NCBI GenBank assembly: GCA_011390955.1
Contig: JAABRM010000063.1
Coordinates: 1-41,232 of the forward strand
Length of the DNA stretch: 41,232 nucleotides
Source: Oscillatoriales cyanobacterium
GTDB taxonomy: Bacteria > Cyanobacteriota > Cyanobacteriia > Cyanobacteriales > Laspinemataceae
Reading direction: 5' to 3'
Part shown: positions 1-7,900 of the stretch, one piece after another
Layout: each line of letters begins with the position of its first letter
Position numbering within the stretch: the first letter of the stretch is position 1
Translations under genes and position numbers: made by a program
Notes under the pieces: generated by a model
Database searches by the model: none
Told to the model about the DNA's origin: nothing
The model's input: only the letters and a program-made list of their open reading frames with translations

Positions 1-193
1 CACGAAACATTATGCTTCGTGCTTTGCAGGCTACTGCCGTTGTCTTCCAAGACAATGCGATACTTTTTCAATCTGCGTAAAGCTTTTACAAGTTTTATAC
101 AGGTTTGAACAGGTTAAATGTAGCACAGACTCTAAATGAAAAAATTGTTTGATCTCACTTTCCGGCTCTTTATCCATCTCGATTCTGATAGAA

Positions 194-1009
194 ATGCAAA
201 TGCAACAGTTATTTCCGCGAAAACTTTTGATCTCCTTGGCCGCGTTGTTCCTAGCCATCTCGACTTGGGGGCTATTTCCACATAGTGCGATCGCCTACGA
301 TAATCCCGAATTACTCCCAGATCGACCCACCCCAATCATCGATCTAGCCAAATCTCTCACCAGCGTTCAAGAAGAAAATCTCGCTCAAGAACTAGAAAAC
401 TTTGAAGCGGAAACCGGCTGGAAACTCCGGGTTTTAACTCAATACGATCGCTCCCCAGGACGAGCGGTTAAGCAATTTTGGGGCTTAGATGATAAAAGTG
501 TTCTGCTGATTGCCGATCCCCGTGGGGGCAACTTGTTAGCGTTCAATGTCGGAGACGATCTCTATCAGTTTTTGCCCAGAACCTTTTGGATTGAATTACA
601 AACCCGTTATGGGAATCAGTTTTTTGTCCGGGACAACGGCGAAGACCAATCCATTCTGAAATCCCTCCAGTCCGTAGAAACTTGCTTGCGTCAGGGAGGC
701 TGCAAAGTGGTGCCCGGATTACCCCGCGAGCAGTGGATTTTGACGATGATTTGCTCCGCATTAGGCGGGGTGGTGATGGGATTTGCCGGTAAACCGAGAA
801 GTTCCACACAAGTGTTTTCCTGGCAGTGGGCGCTGATGTTTTCGCCATTGTGGGGGATTTTATTTGTGGCGTTTGGGGTTGGCCCGGTGGTAACCCGCAC
901 TGCTGAATGGTTGCCGTTGCTCCGCAATGTCCTCGCTTTCGGGGTCGCCGCTTTAGTCGCGTTCCTCACCCCAGTGGTGTCCCGGTCTTCTTCTGCACCT
1001 GAAATCTAA
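194..1009 (+). CDS. TPM-domain membrane protein, Psb32/TLP18.3-like
   Basis: Predicted 271-aa exported or thylakoid protein. Residues 1-34 form a signal peptide (RK, then a hydrophobic core, then SAIA before YDNPELLP). A TPM domain follows at about 42-165, with the family's DNPELLP, PxIDLA, GWKLRVLTQ, ADPRGGN, FNVGDD and GEDQSI segments. Three hydrophobic segments at about 181-199, 210-233 and 242-262 end the protein. In cyanobacteria and plants this TPM family (Psb32, TLP18.3) is linked to photosystem II repair, and the N-terminal half reads very like plant TLP18.3. The three C-terminal helices make it longer than simple Psb32, so it may be a paralogue. The reading frame is open back to a TTG at 149, but the signal peptide fits the ATG at 194 (or 200) better. 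No clear Shine-Dalgarno is visible. The family call is firm; the PSII role is inference. Confidence 0.85.
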   Translation: MQMQQLFPRKLLISLAALFLAISTWGLFPHSAIAYDNPELLPDRPTPIIDLAKSLTSVQEENLAQELENFEAETGWKLRVLTQYDRSPGRAVKQFWGLDDKSVLLIADPRGGNLLAFNVGDDLYQFLPRTFWIELQTRYGNQFFVRDNGEDQSILKSLQSVETCLRQGGCKVVPGLPREQWILTMICSALGGVVMGFAGKPRSSTQVFSWQWALMFSPLWGILFVAFGVGPVVTRTAEWLPLLRNVLAFGVAALVAFLTPVVSRSSSAPEI

Positions 1010-1054
1010 CCTGAAACTTTTTGATCGAAATTTCCTTGAAAACCATTTATCTTG

Positions 1055-1101
1055 ATCCTGGTAGAAAGTGTAGCGTGCTTCCACCAGGATTCTATTTTTT
1101 T
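1055..1101 (+). terminator. Rho-independent terminator after the TPM gene
   Basis: Arms ATCCTGGT (1055-1062) and ACCAGGAT (1083-1090) pair perfectly. They are followed at once by TCTATTTTTTTC, a typical T-rich tail on the plus strand. It lies 46 bp after the TPM stop codon, between convergent genes. Confidence 0.65.
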
Positions 1102-1153
1102 CACCTTTTTTAGCCGCAACGCCGATCGAAATCCTCCAGGGGCAGGAGACAGG

Positions 1154-2755
1154 TTAATGCCATCCAGGTTGCTGCCTTTGGGTAATGGTCAATTCTAAGG
1201 TCTGACCATCTGGTTTCACCGTCAATGCCATCATTGGGTCTGTATGACCTGTGAGAGTCTGGCGTAATTCCCCGGTGGTCATGTCCCATAACTTGATGGT
1301 TTTTTCCGTGCTGCTACTGGCAAGGGTTTGGCCGTCGGGACCGATCGACAAAGAACGCACTAAACCCGCATGACCGGGGAATTGATATTTTAATTCGCCA
1401 GTGGAGATTTGCCATAAGTTGACTATCCCTTCGGTAGAACCACAGGCGATCGTCTGACCATCAGGACTAATGGCGATCGCTACGGGTGAATCGGATAGAG
1501 TAAAACTCCGGATCGTAGTTCCCGTGCCGATTTCCCAAAGTTTGAGGATATTGTCTGTGCTCCCTGTAGCCATGAAGCAACCATCAGGACTGATGGCGAT
1601 CGGTTTGACCGTGTTTGAATGACCGGAAAACTTACGCAGCATTTCTCCGGTCGCGAGATTCCATAAGGAAATCACGCCGTCATAACCGCCACTAGCCAGG
1701 GTCTGACCGTCGGGACTGATGGCTAATGCACTAACGCCGCTGCTATGACCGGGGAGAGAACGGATTAATGTAGCGGTTCCTTGTTGAGAGTCACCAGTGT
1801 TTTTCTCAGAATTGGGATTCGGATACTGCCCCGATCCACTGCCAGCGCTGGGGTAGGATGACCAGGGCTGACCACCGAGAAAGTTTAAAAGCGGGCGATC
1901 GCGATCGGCACTGAGATGCCAAAGTTTGATGCTGCCGTCATAACTGCTACTGACGATGGTTTGACCATCAGCACTGACCGCTAAAGGATACACATAGTTG
2001 GAACCGCCGATCAGGGGTTGCAACCATTCCGTTTGATGGGATGGGGGATTGGTCGATTCCGTTTTCAGGTTTTCTAAATAGCTGATTAATCCCCCGATAT
2101 AAAGTAGGTCGGATAGGTTTAAATTTACGGTTAAATTGCCAGTTAAATTGCCGGCTAAATTGCCGGTTAAATTGCCAGTTAAGTTGCCAGTCAGATCGGC
2201 AGTATTGAGCATTTTTGTCGGCAGAAACCCAGCTAAAATAAGCTGGTATTCCGTTTGGGATGCTTGAGTCTCTTGCGGCAGGATGACGCAGACGATCGCT
2301 ACATTTTGCTGGATTTCCTCAAGGGTAATCTGCCATTGGGGATTCTGAGTCATGCCTTGGGCAACTTTGACTCTGATGCCAAAATTTTCCTGGGGTTGAC
2401 CAGTGATGTCTTTGACGCCAAAATTCACACATCGGCTGATGCTTTGCCGTTCTTGTGGGTGTACTTTGGTGGCGCGATCGCCCAGAACTGTGGCGATCGC
2501 TTCAATGGCTAATTCTAATGGCAATTGTTCTTCTAACATCAGACGGATTGGCATTGATGGGGCCACCGACGGCAGGGTAGATTCCACGAGGCTTTTGCGG
2601 CACCATGCCCGAATTTTTTTTAGCTGGTCGCGAGCGATCGCCACCACCTCGCTATGCATCCCTGGGATTGGACAATGCAGTAATTTTGCCGGATCGCCAT
2701 CTAATCTGGCAATAAAGTCAACCTGTTGAGATTTCAGCGGAGTAGTCCAGTCCAT
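1154..2755 (-). CDS. WD40-repeat protein with TGNL minisatellite
   Basis: 533 aa. The N-terminal region (about 1-185) matches no family I recognise. Residues about 188-212 are a run of T-G-N-L tetrapeptides encoded by a 12-bp tandem repeat. From about residue 248 there are five recognisable WD40 blades (SPDGQTLASGG.DG.I.LWN type) and a sixth, C-terminal one that lacks the usual D.TIKLW end and finishes QRQQPGWH. A Gly/Ser/Asn-rich low-complexity loop (about 298-325) is inserted between blades 1 and 2. With only five to six blades the propeller may be incomplete or degraded. WD40 propellers are protein-interaction platforms; the partner is unknown. It converges on the TPM gene and has its own upstream region shared with the divergent glycosyltransferase. 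No membrane segment or signal peptide is visible, so it is probably cytoplasmic. Confidence 0.8.
   Translation of the reverse strand: MDWTTPLKSQQVDFIARLDGDPAKLLHCPIPGMHSEVVAIARDQLKKIRAWCRKSLVESTLPSVAPSMPIRLMLEEQLPLELAIEAIATVLGDRATKVHPQERQSISRCVNFGVKDITGQPQENFGIRVKVAQGMTQNPQWQITLEEIQQNVAIVCVILPQETQASQTEYQLILAGFLPTKMLNTADLTGNLTGNLTGNLAGNLTGNLTVNLNLSDLLYIGGLISYLENLKTESTNPPSHQTEWLQPLIGGSNYVYPLAVSADGQTIVSSSYDGSIKLWHLSADRDRPLLNFLGGQPWSSYPSAGSGSGQYPNPNSEKNTGDSQQGTATLIRSLPGHSSGVSALAISPDGQTLASGGYDGVISLWNLATGEMLRKFSGHSNTVKPIAISPDGCFMATGSTDNILKLWEIGTGTTIRSFTLSDSPVAIAISPDGQTIACGSTEGIVNLWQISTGELKYQFPGHAGLVRSLSIGPDGQTLASSSTEKTIKLWDMTTGELRQTLTGHTDPMMALTVKPDGQTLELTITQRQQPGWH
2125..2192. repeat. 12-bp tandem repeat inside a CDS
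   Basis: About six imperfect copies of TTAAATTGCCAG, in frame in the minus-strand WD40 gene, encode the TGNL tetrapeptide run. Unit length is a multiple of three, so copy number can change without a frameshift. Confidence 0.8.
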
Positions 2756-3012
2756 GAGTCGCTTCTAATAGGTTTTCCCAAAATTGTACAAAGATTATGC
2801 CATTGACATTGATTCCCGGTGAAATCTTAGTGAAATCTTTCAGGGCGATCGGGGCGATCGCCCTTCTGTAGTCTGTATGGGGAGCAATGCCCACTATGAC
2901 TTTAAATTCTCCCGAAACTGAGAATTTTAGGTTCCTGACGGGTTCCTGACGGGTGCCTAAAGTTAATCCCAGCCCTGATACCGATCGGTAAAAAACACTG
3001 TACCATTAACTG

Positions 3013-3149
3013 ATATCAAATTCGGTTCTCAAAACTCGTTTATAAAGCCATCTGTCATTCCCGCGAATGCGGGAATCCAGAGCGCGTTTTAGGTAACGAT
3101 CTAGGGGCGATTCGCTTTATCGCTCGTACTTGAGAACCGGATTTGGTAT
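3013..3149. mobile_element. MITE-like element, copy 1 (137 bp)
   Basis: Terminal inverted repeats: the left end reads ATATCAAATTCGGTTCTCAA and the right end (reverse complement) ATACCAAATCCGGTTCTCAA, two mismatches in 20. Inside is a hairpin ATTCCC-N8-GGGAAT (3057-3076) followed by TCCA. A second copy with the same ends and core lies at 39857-39975. It carries no coding capacity, so any mobility would need a transposase supplied in trans. Flanking target duplication is not obvious. Copy 1 is 18 bp longer than copy 2, and its interior contains an AGGGGCGATTCG segment like the palindromes elsewhere in the window. Confidence 0.7.
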
Positions 3150-3152
3150 GAT
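3144..3152 (+). promoter_or_regulatory. Possible extended -10 promoter at the MITE edge
   Basis: TGG-TATGAT spans the right terminus of the element and fits an extended -10 (TGnTATAAT). It would start transcription about 18 nt before the glycosyltransferase start. No good -35 is present at 17 bp. In the second copy of the element the same position reads TGG-TATAAT. Confidence 0.35.
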
Positions 3153-3163
3153 TACTAGATCCG

Positions 3164-3169
3164 AGGAGG
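3164..3169 (+). promoter_or_regulatory. Perfect Shine-Dalgarno that fixes a TTG start
   Basis: AGGAGG with 6 nt spacing to TTG at 3176. No ATG competes nearby. Confidence 0.75.
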
Positions 3170-3175
3170 TTTTAC

Positions 3176-4825
3176 TTGAAGTTAGAGCAAATCTTCACTA
3201 ATAAAATAGCAAATCAGATCGCAAATCCCCAGGCGATCGCGCTGCTAGGGATTATACTATTGAGCTTTGCGATTAACTTAATTGGCATCAATTGGGGCTT
3301 ACCGAATGCTAACTATAATAGTTGGGCAGCGGATGAAATAGTTCCTCGGCGAGTTCTCGAAGCCCTGGACAAAGGATTTGCTAATGGCTGGCATTACAAA
3401 TATCCCCCAGTGCAATTTTATTTATTAGCTTTATTCTATTCTCCCGTACTGCTGCTGCATCAACTCAATCTGGTGAATGTTGATGACTTATCCACATATA
3501 CCCTGCTATTTTATCTCGGTCGTTTCCTGACCGTGCTGATGGCCGGGGGATTGTTGGCGATCGTTTACTTATGCGGTCGAGAAATTTTCGACCATAAATC
3601 CGCCCTGTTTACCACTTTAATTACCAGCTTAAGTATCAACTATATTTACTACGCAAAAGTCATAAACTTAGAGATTCCTTATCTATTCTGGTTTATGCTT
3701 TCACTTTTATTTTATCTAAAAATATTAAAGTCCCATCAACTCAAAGATTATTTATTATTTGCTTTGATGGCGGCTCTCACGGTGGCGACCAAAGACCAAG
3801 GTTATGCTTTCTACTTAATCACCCCTTTGTTTATTGTTTGGCAGCATTACCGCATCTGCCAACAGCAACAACCGAATATTACTTTCTCCCAATCTTTATT
3901 AGACCGAAAAATTACCCGTTCTATTTGGGTTGGCTTGGGGTCATTTTTGCTCCTGCATAACGTGATTTTTAACTTGCAGGGATTTTTCAACCATGTTGAC
4001 CTAATTATCGGGGGCAATGCCAGAATTCATCCCATGTATGAGGCGAATATTTTCGGGCAATTAAAAATGATCCGACATTCTTTTTCTCATATACGCTTTT
4101 CAATGGGTTGGCCATTTTATGCTTTATGTTTAATCGGATTTTGCCGATATTTGCCGAAAATAAAGCAGAATATTTTACTTTATTGGCTAACGATTCCTTT
4201 TATTTCCTACTACTTATTTTATATTGCCTTACTGCGGGATAATGATGTCCGATATTTAATGCCCCTAGGCATCATGTTGGCTTTTTTTGGGGGCAAATTT
4301 TTAGCGGATTGGTTAAATCCATTGCATGGGCAATTTACCCTCAAGGCGATCGCGGTCACGGTGCTGACGATTTATACCCTGGGTTATAGTTTTACCGTTA
4401 ATGCTTTAATGGTGCAAGATTCCCGATATGCAGCGGAAGCTTGGATGAAACAAAATATCCCATCAGATACCAAAGTATTTGGTGCGGGCGATCGCAAATT
4501 TTTACCCAGATTAGAACCTTGGCAGGAGGAAATTGTCAAATATCCCACCCCAGAATCCTTATCAGCCATCCAACCGGATTATATTGTTTTTAGTAGTGGC
4601 CATGATATTCGCCGCTTTGCGGAAGATACCCCAGAATATCAGTTTTTTGCTGGGGTTAAGGATGGCACAATGGGCTATGATTTAATTTGGCAATATGACT
4701 CAATCCCAAATTGGTATTTATGGAATCGGGAAGAAGTAGAATACAGGAACATTAATCAACGTTACATTTATTCTAACTTCGATAAAATCAATCCTCGGAT
4801 TAAAATCTTTCAACGCCGAGATTAA
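3176..4825 (+). CDS. GT39/PMT-like membrane glycosyltransferase
   Basis: 549 aa, integral membrane. The first helix (about 20-42) is followed by an extracytoplasmic loop with an acidic D-E pair (SWAADEIVPRR) and then HYKYPPVQFY. This is the loop-1 layout of the GT39/ArnT-like GT-C superfamily, whose loop-1 acid is catalytic. About nine to ten further helices are visible up to residue 415. The soluble C-terminal third (AAEAWMKQNIPSDTKVFGAG, then PDYIVFSSG) is typical of dolichyl-phosphate-mannose-type family members. The likely reaction is transfer of a sugar from a polyprenyl-phosphate donor to a lipid, glycan or protein on the outer face of the membrane; the acceptor cannot be read from sequence. 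It starts at TTG behind AGGAGG, with a MITE-like element ending 26 bp upstream that may supply the promoter. No operon partner follows. Confidence 0.8.
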   Translation: MKLEQIFTNKIANQIANPQAIALLGIILLSFAINLIGINWGLPNANYNSWAADEIVPRRVLEALDKGFANGWHYKYPPVQFYLLALFYSPVLLLHQLNLVNVDDLSTYTLLFYLGRFLTVLMAGGLLAIVYLCGREIFDHKSALFTTLITSLSINYIYYAKVINLEIPYLFWFMLSLLFYLKILKSHQLKDYLLFALMAALTVATKDQGYAFYLITPLFIVWQHYRICQQQQPNITFSQSLLDRKITRSIWVGLGSFLLLHNVIFNLQGFFNHVDLIIGGNARIHPMYEANIFGQLKMIRHSFSHIRFSMGWPFYALCLIGFCRYLPKIKQNILLYWLTIPFISYYLFYIALLRDNDVRYLMPLGIMLAFFGGKFLADWLNPLHGQFTLKAIAVTVLTIYTLGYSFTVNALMVQDSRYAAEAWMKQNIPSDTKVFGAGDRKFLPRLEPWQEEIVKYPTPESLSAIQPDYIVFSSGHDIRRFAEDTPEYQFFAGVKDGTMGYDLIWQYDSIPNWYLWNREEVEYRNINQRYIYSNFDKINPRIKIFQRRD

Positions 4826-4839
4826 CTTAACTTGCCCCA

Positions 4840-4878
4840 AAAATTCTTCGGGTGGGCAAAAATATTCACCCCACCCGA
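4840..4878 (-). terminator. Terminator-like hairpin for the STAND gene
   Basis: Nine-bp arms TCGGGTGGG (4848-4856) and CCCACCCGA (4870-4878). On the minus strand the stem is followed by AGAATTTTT, so it best serves the minus-strand gene ending at 4992. It may also slow plus-strand transcription from the glycosyltransferase. Confidence 0.45.
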
Positions 4879-4885
4879 CAATATA

Positions 4886-4976
4886 ATAATTGATAATTGA
4901 TAATTGATAATTGATAATTGATAATTGATCTGTTTAATTGTCAATTATCAATTATCAATTGTTAATTATCAATTAT
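4886..4976. repeat. Heptamer STRR in inverted orientation
   Basis: Tandem ATAATTG heptamers (4886-4928) are followed by the complementary CAATTAT heptamers (about 4940-4976). The transcript can fold into a long AT-rich hairpin between two convergent genes. Similar tracts occur at 12546, 31689 and 35892. Confidence 0.8.
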
Positions 4977-4991
4977 TCCCCCCTACACCCT

Positions 4992-7900
4992 CTATCCTTG
5001 ATTCTGACAAAGATTGCGATCGCGCGGCAAATTATTCGGGTGACTGGTCAAATAATCTTTTAACCAATGACAACCTTCTGACAAAAGTCGATCTAAAGAT
5101 AAATTCCAGAGAATCACTTGATTTTGAGCAGCGGAAGCAATGGTGTTTCCATCGGGACTAAAACTGAGACTGAGTACCTGTCCTGAATGACCTTCTAAAG
5201 TGGTCAGCAAATTTCCTGCCGCGTCCCAAAGTTTCACGGTTTGGTCTTTACTAGCACTGGCAATTAATTGGCCATCCCGACTAAAACTGACCCAATAAAC
5301 TGAACCTATGTTGCCTTCTAAAGTTTTGAGCAAATTTCCTTCGTTATCCCAGAGTTTAATGGTATTATCATTACTGGCAGTGGCAAGGCGATCGCCTGTC
5401 GGGGAAAAAGTCGCACTCCATACTTCTCCTTTATGATCGGATAAAGTGGTCTGCAAAGTGCCATCGGCTTGCCAAATTTTTACGGTTCGATCGCTGGAAG
5501 CCGTGGCAAAGCGATCGCCATTAGGAGAAAAACTAATTCGATTAATTGCCGATGAATGGCCTTTAATTGATTGGAGTTTTTTACCGTTTAAATCCCAAAA
5601 ATGAATCATCCCATCTTCACTCGCAGAGGCAATGGTTTTGCCATTGGGACTAAAAGAAACCGCCAGCACTCTGCCTGAATGTTCCCCTAAAATTTGGCCC
5701 TTGCCTGGATTTTCCTTCGAGGAATCGCCAATAGTCCAAAGTCGCACGGTTTTATCCCCACTGGCAGTAGCAATTAACTTATTATCCGGGGAAAAACTCA
5801 CATCCCAGACCGCCCCCTGGTGGCCGATCAATGAAGTTATTTGCCTCCCCTTTGCCGACCAAAGTTTCACGGTTCGATCTTCACTGGCAGAAGCCAGGAT
5901 TTGCCCATCGGGAGAATAAGAAACCGCCAACACCGGCATATTATGAGCTTTCAGGGTGGGTAATTCGCCGCTGGCAAAGGTTTTCCAGAGTTTCACCGTA
6001 TTGTCACTGCTGGCAGAAGCCAAGATTTGGCTATCCGGGGAAAAACTGACGCTGCGGACGTCCCCCCGGTGTCCGCCCAATTCGCGGATTTTGGTGCCGT
6101 CACTTTTCCATAAAATTACCGTAAAATCCGCCCCAGCAGAGGCTAAGATTTTCCCGTCGGGGCTAAAACTGACCCCCAAGACGCGATCGCGATGACCGCT
6201 TAAGGTTTTCCACAAAGTGCCATCAGCGTTCCACAGTTTCACCGTTCTATCCCCACTCGCGGTGGCGATCTGCTGGCCATTTGGGGAAAAACTCACAGTG
6301 GTGACAGCCTCGGTATGACCTCTGAGGGTTTTGAGTAAGATGCCTCGATCGCTCCACAGTTTGACGGTGTTATCCACAGAGGTGGAAGCCAACATTCGCC
6401 CGGTGGGGCTAAAAGTTACACTGGTGACGGCTCGATCGTGTCCGGTTAAGGTTCTGACCAAGGTGCCGTCTGGTTGCCACAATTTAATAGTTTTATCTTG
6501 GCTGGAGGTAGCAATTAAATCGCCGTTGGGGGCAAAACTCACCCCTGTCACCCCCTCGGTATGCCCTTGCAATGTGGCTGTTTGATTGCCGTCCGGTTGC
6601 CAGATTTTTACAGTTTGATCGACACTGGCAGAAGCAATCAGTTTACCATCGGGACTGACCGCGACTCTGGTGATGGGGCGATCGTGAGCAAAAATAGTCC
6701 GTAAAAGTGTGCCTTTCGGATGCCAAATTTTCACGGTATTGTCGATACTGCCTGTAACCAGAAAATCACCTTTGGGGGAAAAGTTGACTGTCACCACGCT
6801 ATCCCGATGGGATTGTAATCGGTTGATTTCTGAAGTTTGATGGACTGTTTTGTAAAGTTGATTAATTGTTTCCGCTTGAATATCAGACGGTGGTGTATTT
6901 GGTGTATTTAGGTTTTGAATTTTGGTCGCCGCTTTCACCCCGGAAATTAATGCATCTAATTGATTATTAGAAAGTAACAGGGCTTTGGTGGCGGCGTTGG
7001 TAGCTTCAATTTCGGCAATTTGCGCTCGTTGGCGGGCTTCATTGGCTGCGAGGGCAGCAGTTTCCGCTTTTTGGGCGGAGATATTGGCTTTTTGTTCGGC
7101 TTGTTTGGTGATTTGCGCTTGATGCCATGCGATCGCCGATAAGCCAACAAAAATCATTAGCCCGACGGCGGTTAAATTACGGGTAAATTGCAGGTTTTTT
7201 TTCTCTTTTTCCTTGATGACGGCTAATTCATCAGAGATTTCTTTTTCTTGTGCTAGTTTTTGGTATTTTTTTTGCAAGTCGCGGAGTTCTTGTTGGATTT
7301 CCGGCTGCTGGCGAATAAAGGTGACTAAATAATCGTGAACTAATTGATAGCGATTGGTGGTGACTTCCGGCAGTTTGAACAATAGCCCGGATTTTTCTAA
7401 TATTTCTAAAATCGATTCTAATTGCTTAACATTCACTCCAGAAGCGACTAACTCACTGCCTAATTCTGCTAAGGTTTTTAACGGACGAATCCCATTTTCT
7501 TCCGTTAAAAAGTATAATAATAATCGGGCTGCTCGTTGGTTTTTTGGGCCACAATCGGCAATTACTTCTTCTAAAAACCGCTCCACTAGCTTTTCTTTTG
7601 GCCCATACTCTTGATATTCCTCCAGGGTTCTAATATTTTGGGCTTGGAGTTGGGCGCCGACCACTTGTAACTCAATGGGTCGCACTTCCCCTAGTTGATC
7701 CGCTAAATCATCCACTAACCGATCCAGGAGTTCTGGGGTTAGTTGGATTTGGGAACGTTCGGTTAAACTATGAATGACATTGTAGGCGTTTTTCTTGGTA
7801 AAGTTACCTAAATAATAGCGGATATTTTTATTTAAAATATCCCCATCAAAGCTTTCCACGGGACAAAGGCGATCGCCCTCTAATAAATAATGTAAAGAGT

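Larger units (their letters stand above)
2756..3175. other. Divergent intergenic region, 420 bp
   Basis: Lies between the divergent WD40 gene and the glycosyltransferase gene. It contains HIP1-like sites around 2846-2860, a short duplicated phrase (GGTTCCTGACGGG, 2931-2953), and the miniature inverted-repeat element at 3013-3149. No convincing ORF is present. Confidence 0.6.

Noticed and set aside
1-21. Hairpin CACGAA/TTCGTG at the window edge as a terminator of an upstream gene
   Set aside because: The stem is only 6 bp and is followed by CTTTGC rather than a T-run; the upstream gene is not in view.
149-193. TTG-started extension of the TPM protein
   Set aside because: It would put 15 extra residues before a standard signal peptide, and no ribosome binding site supports it.
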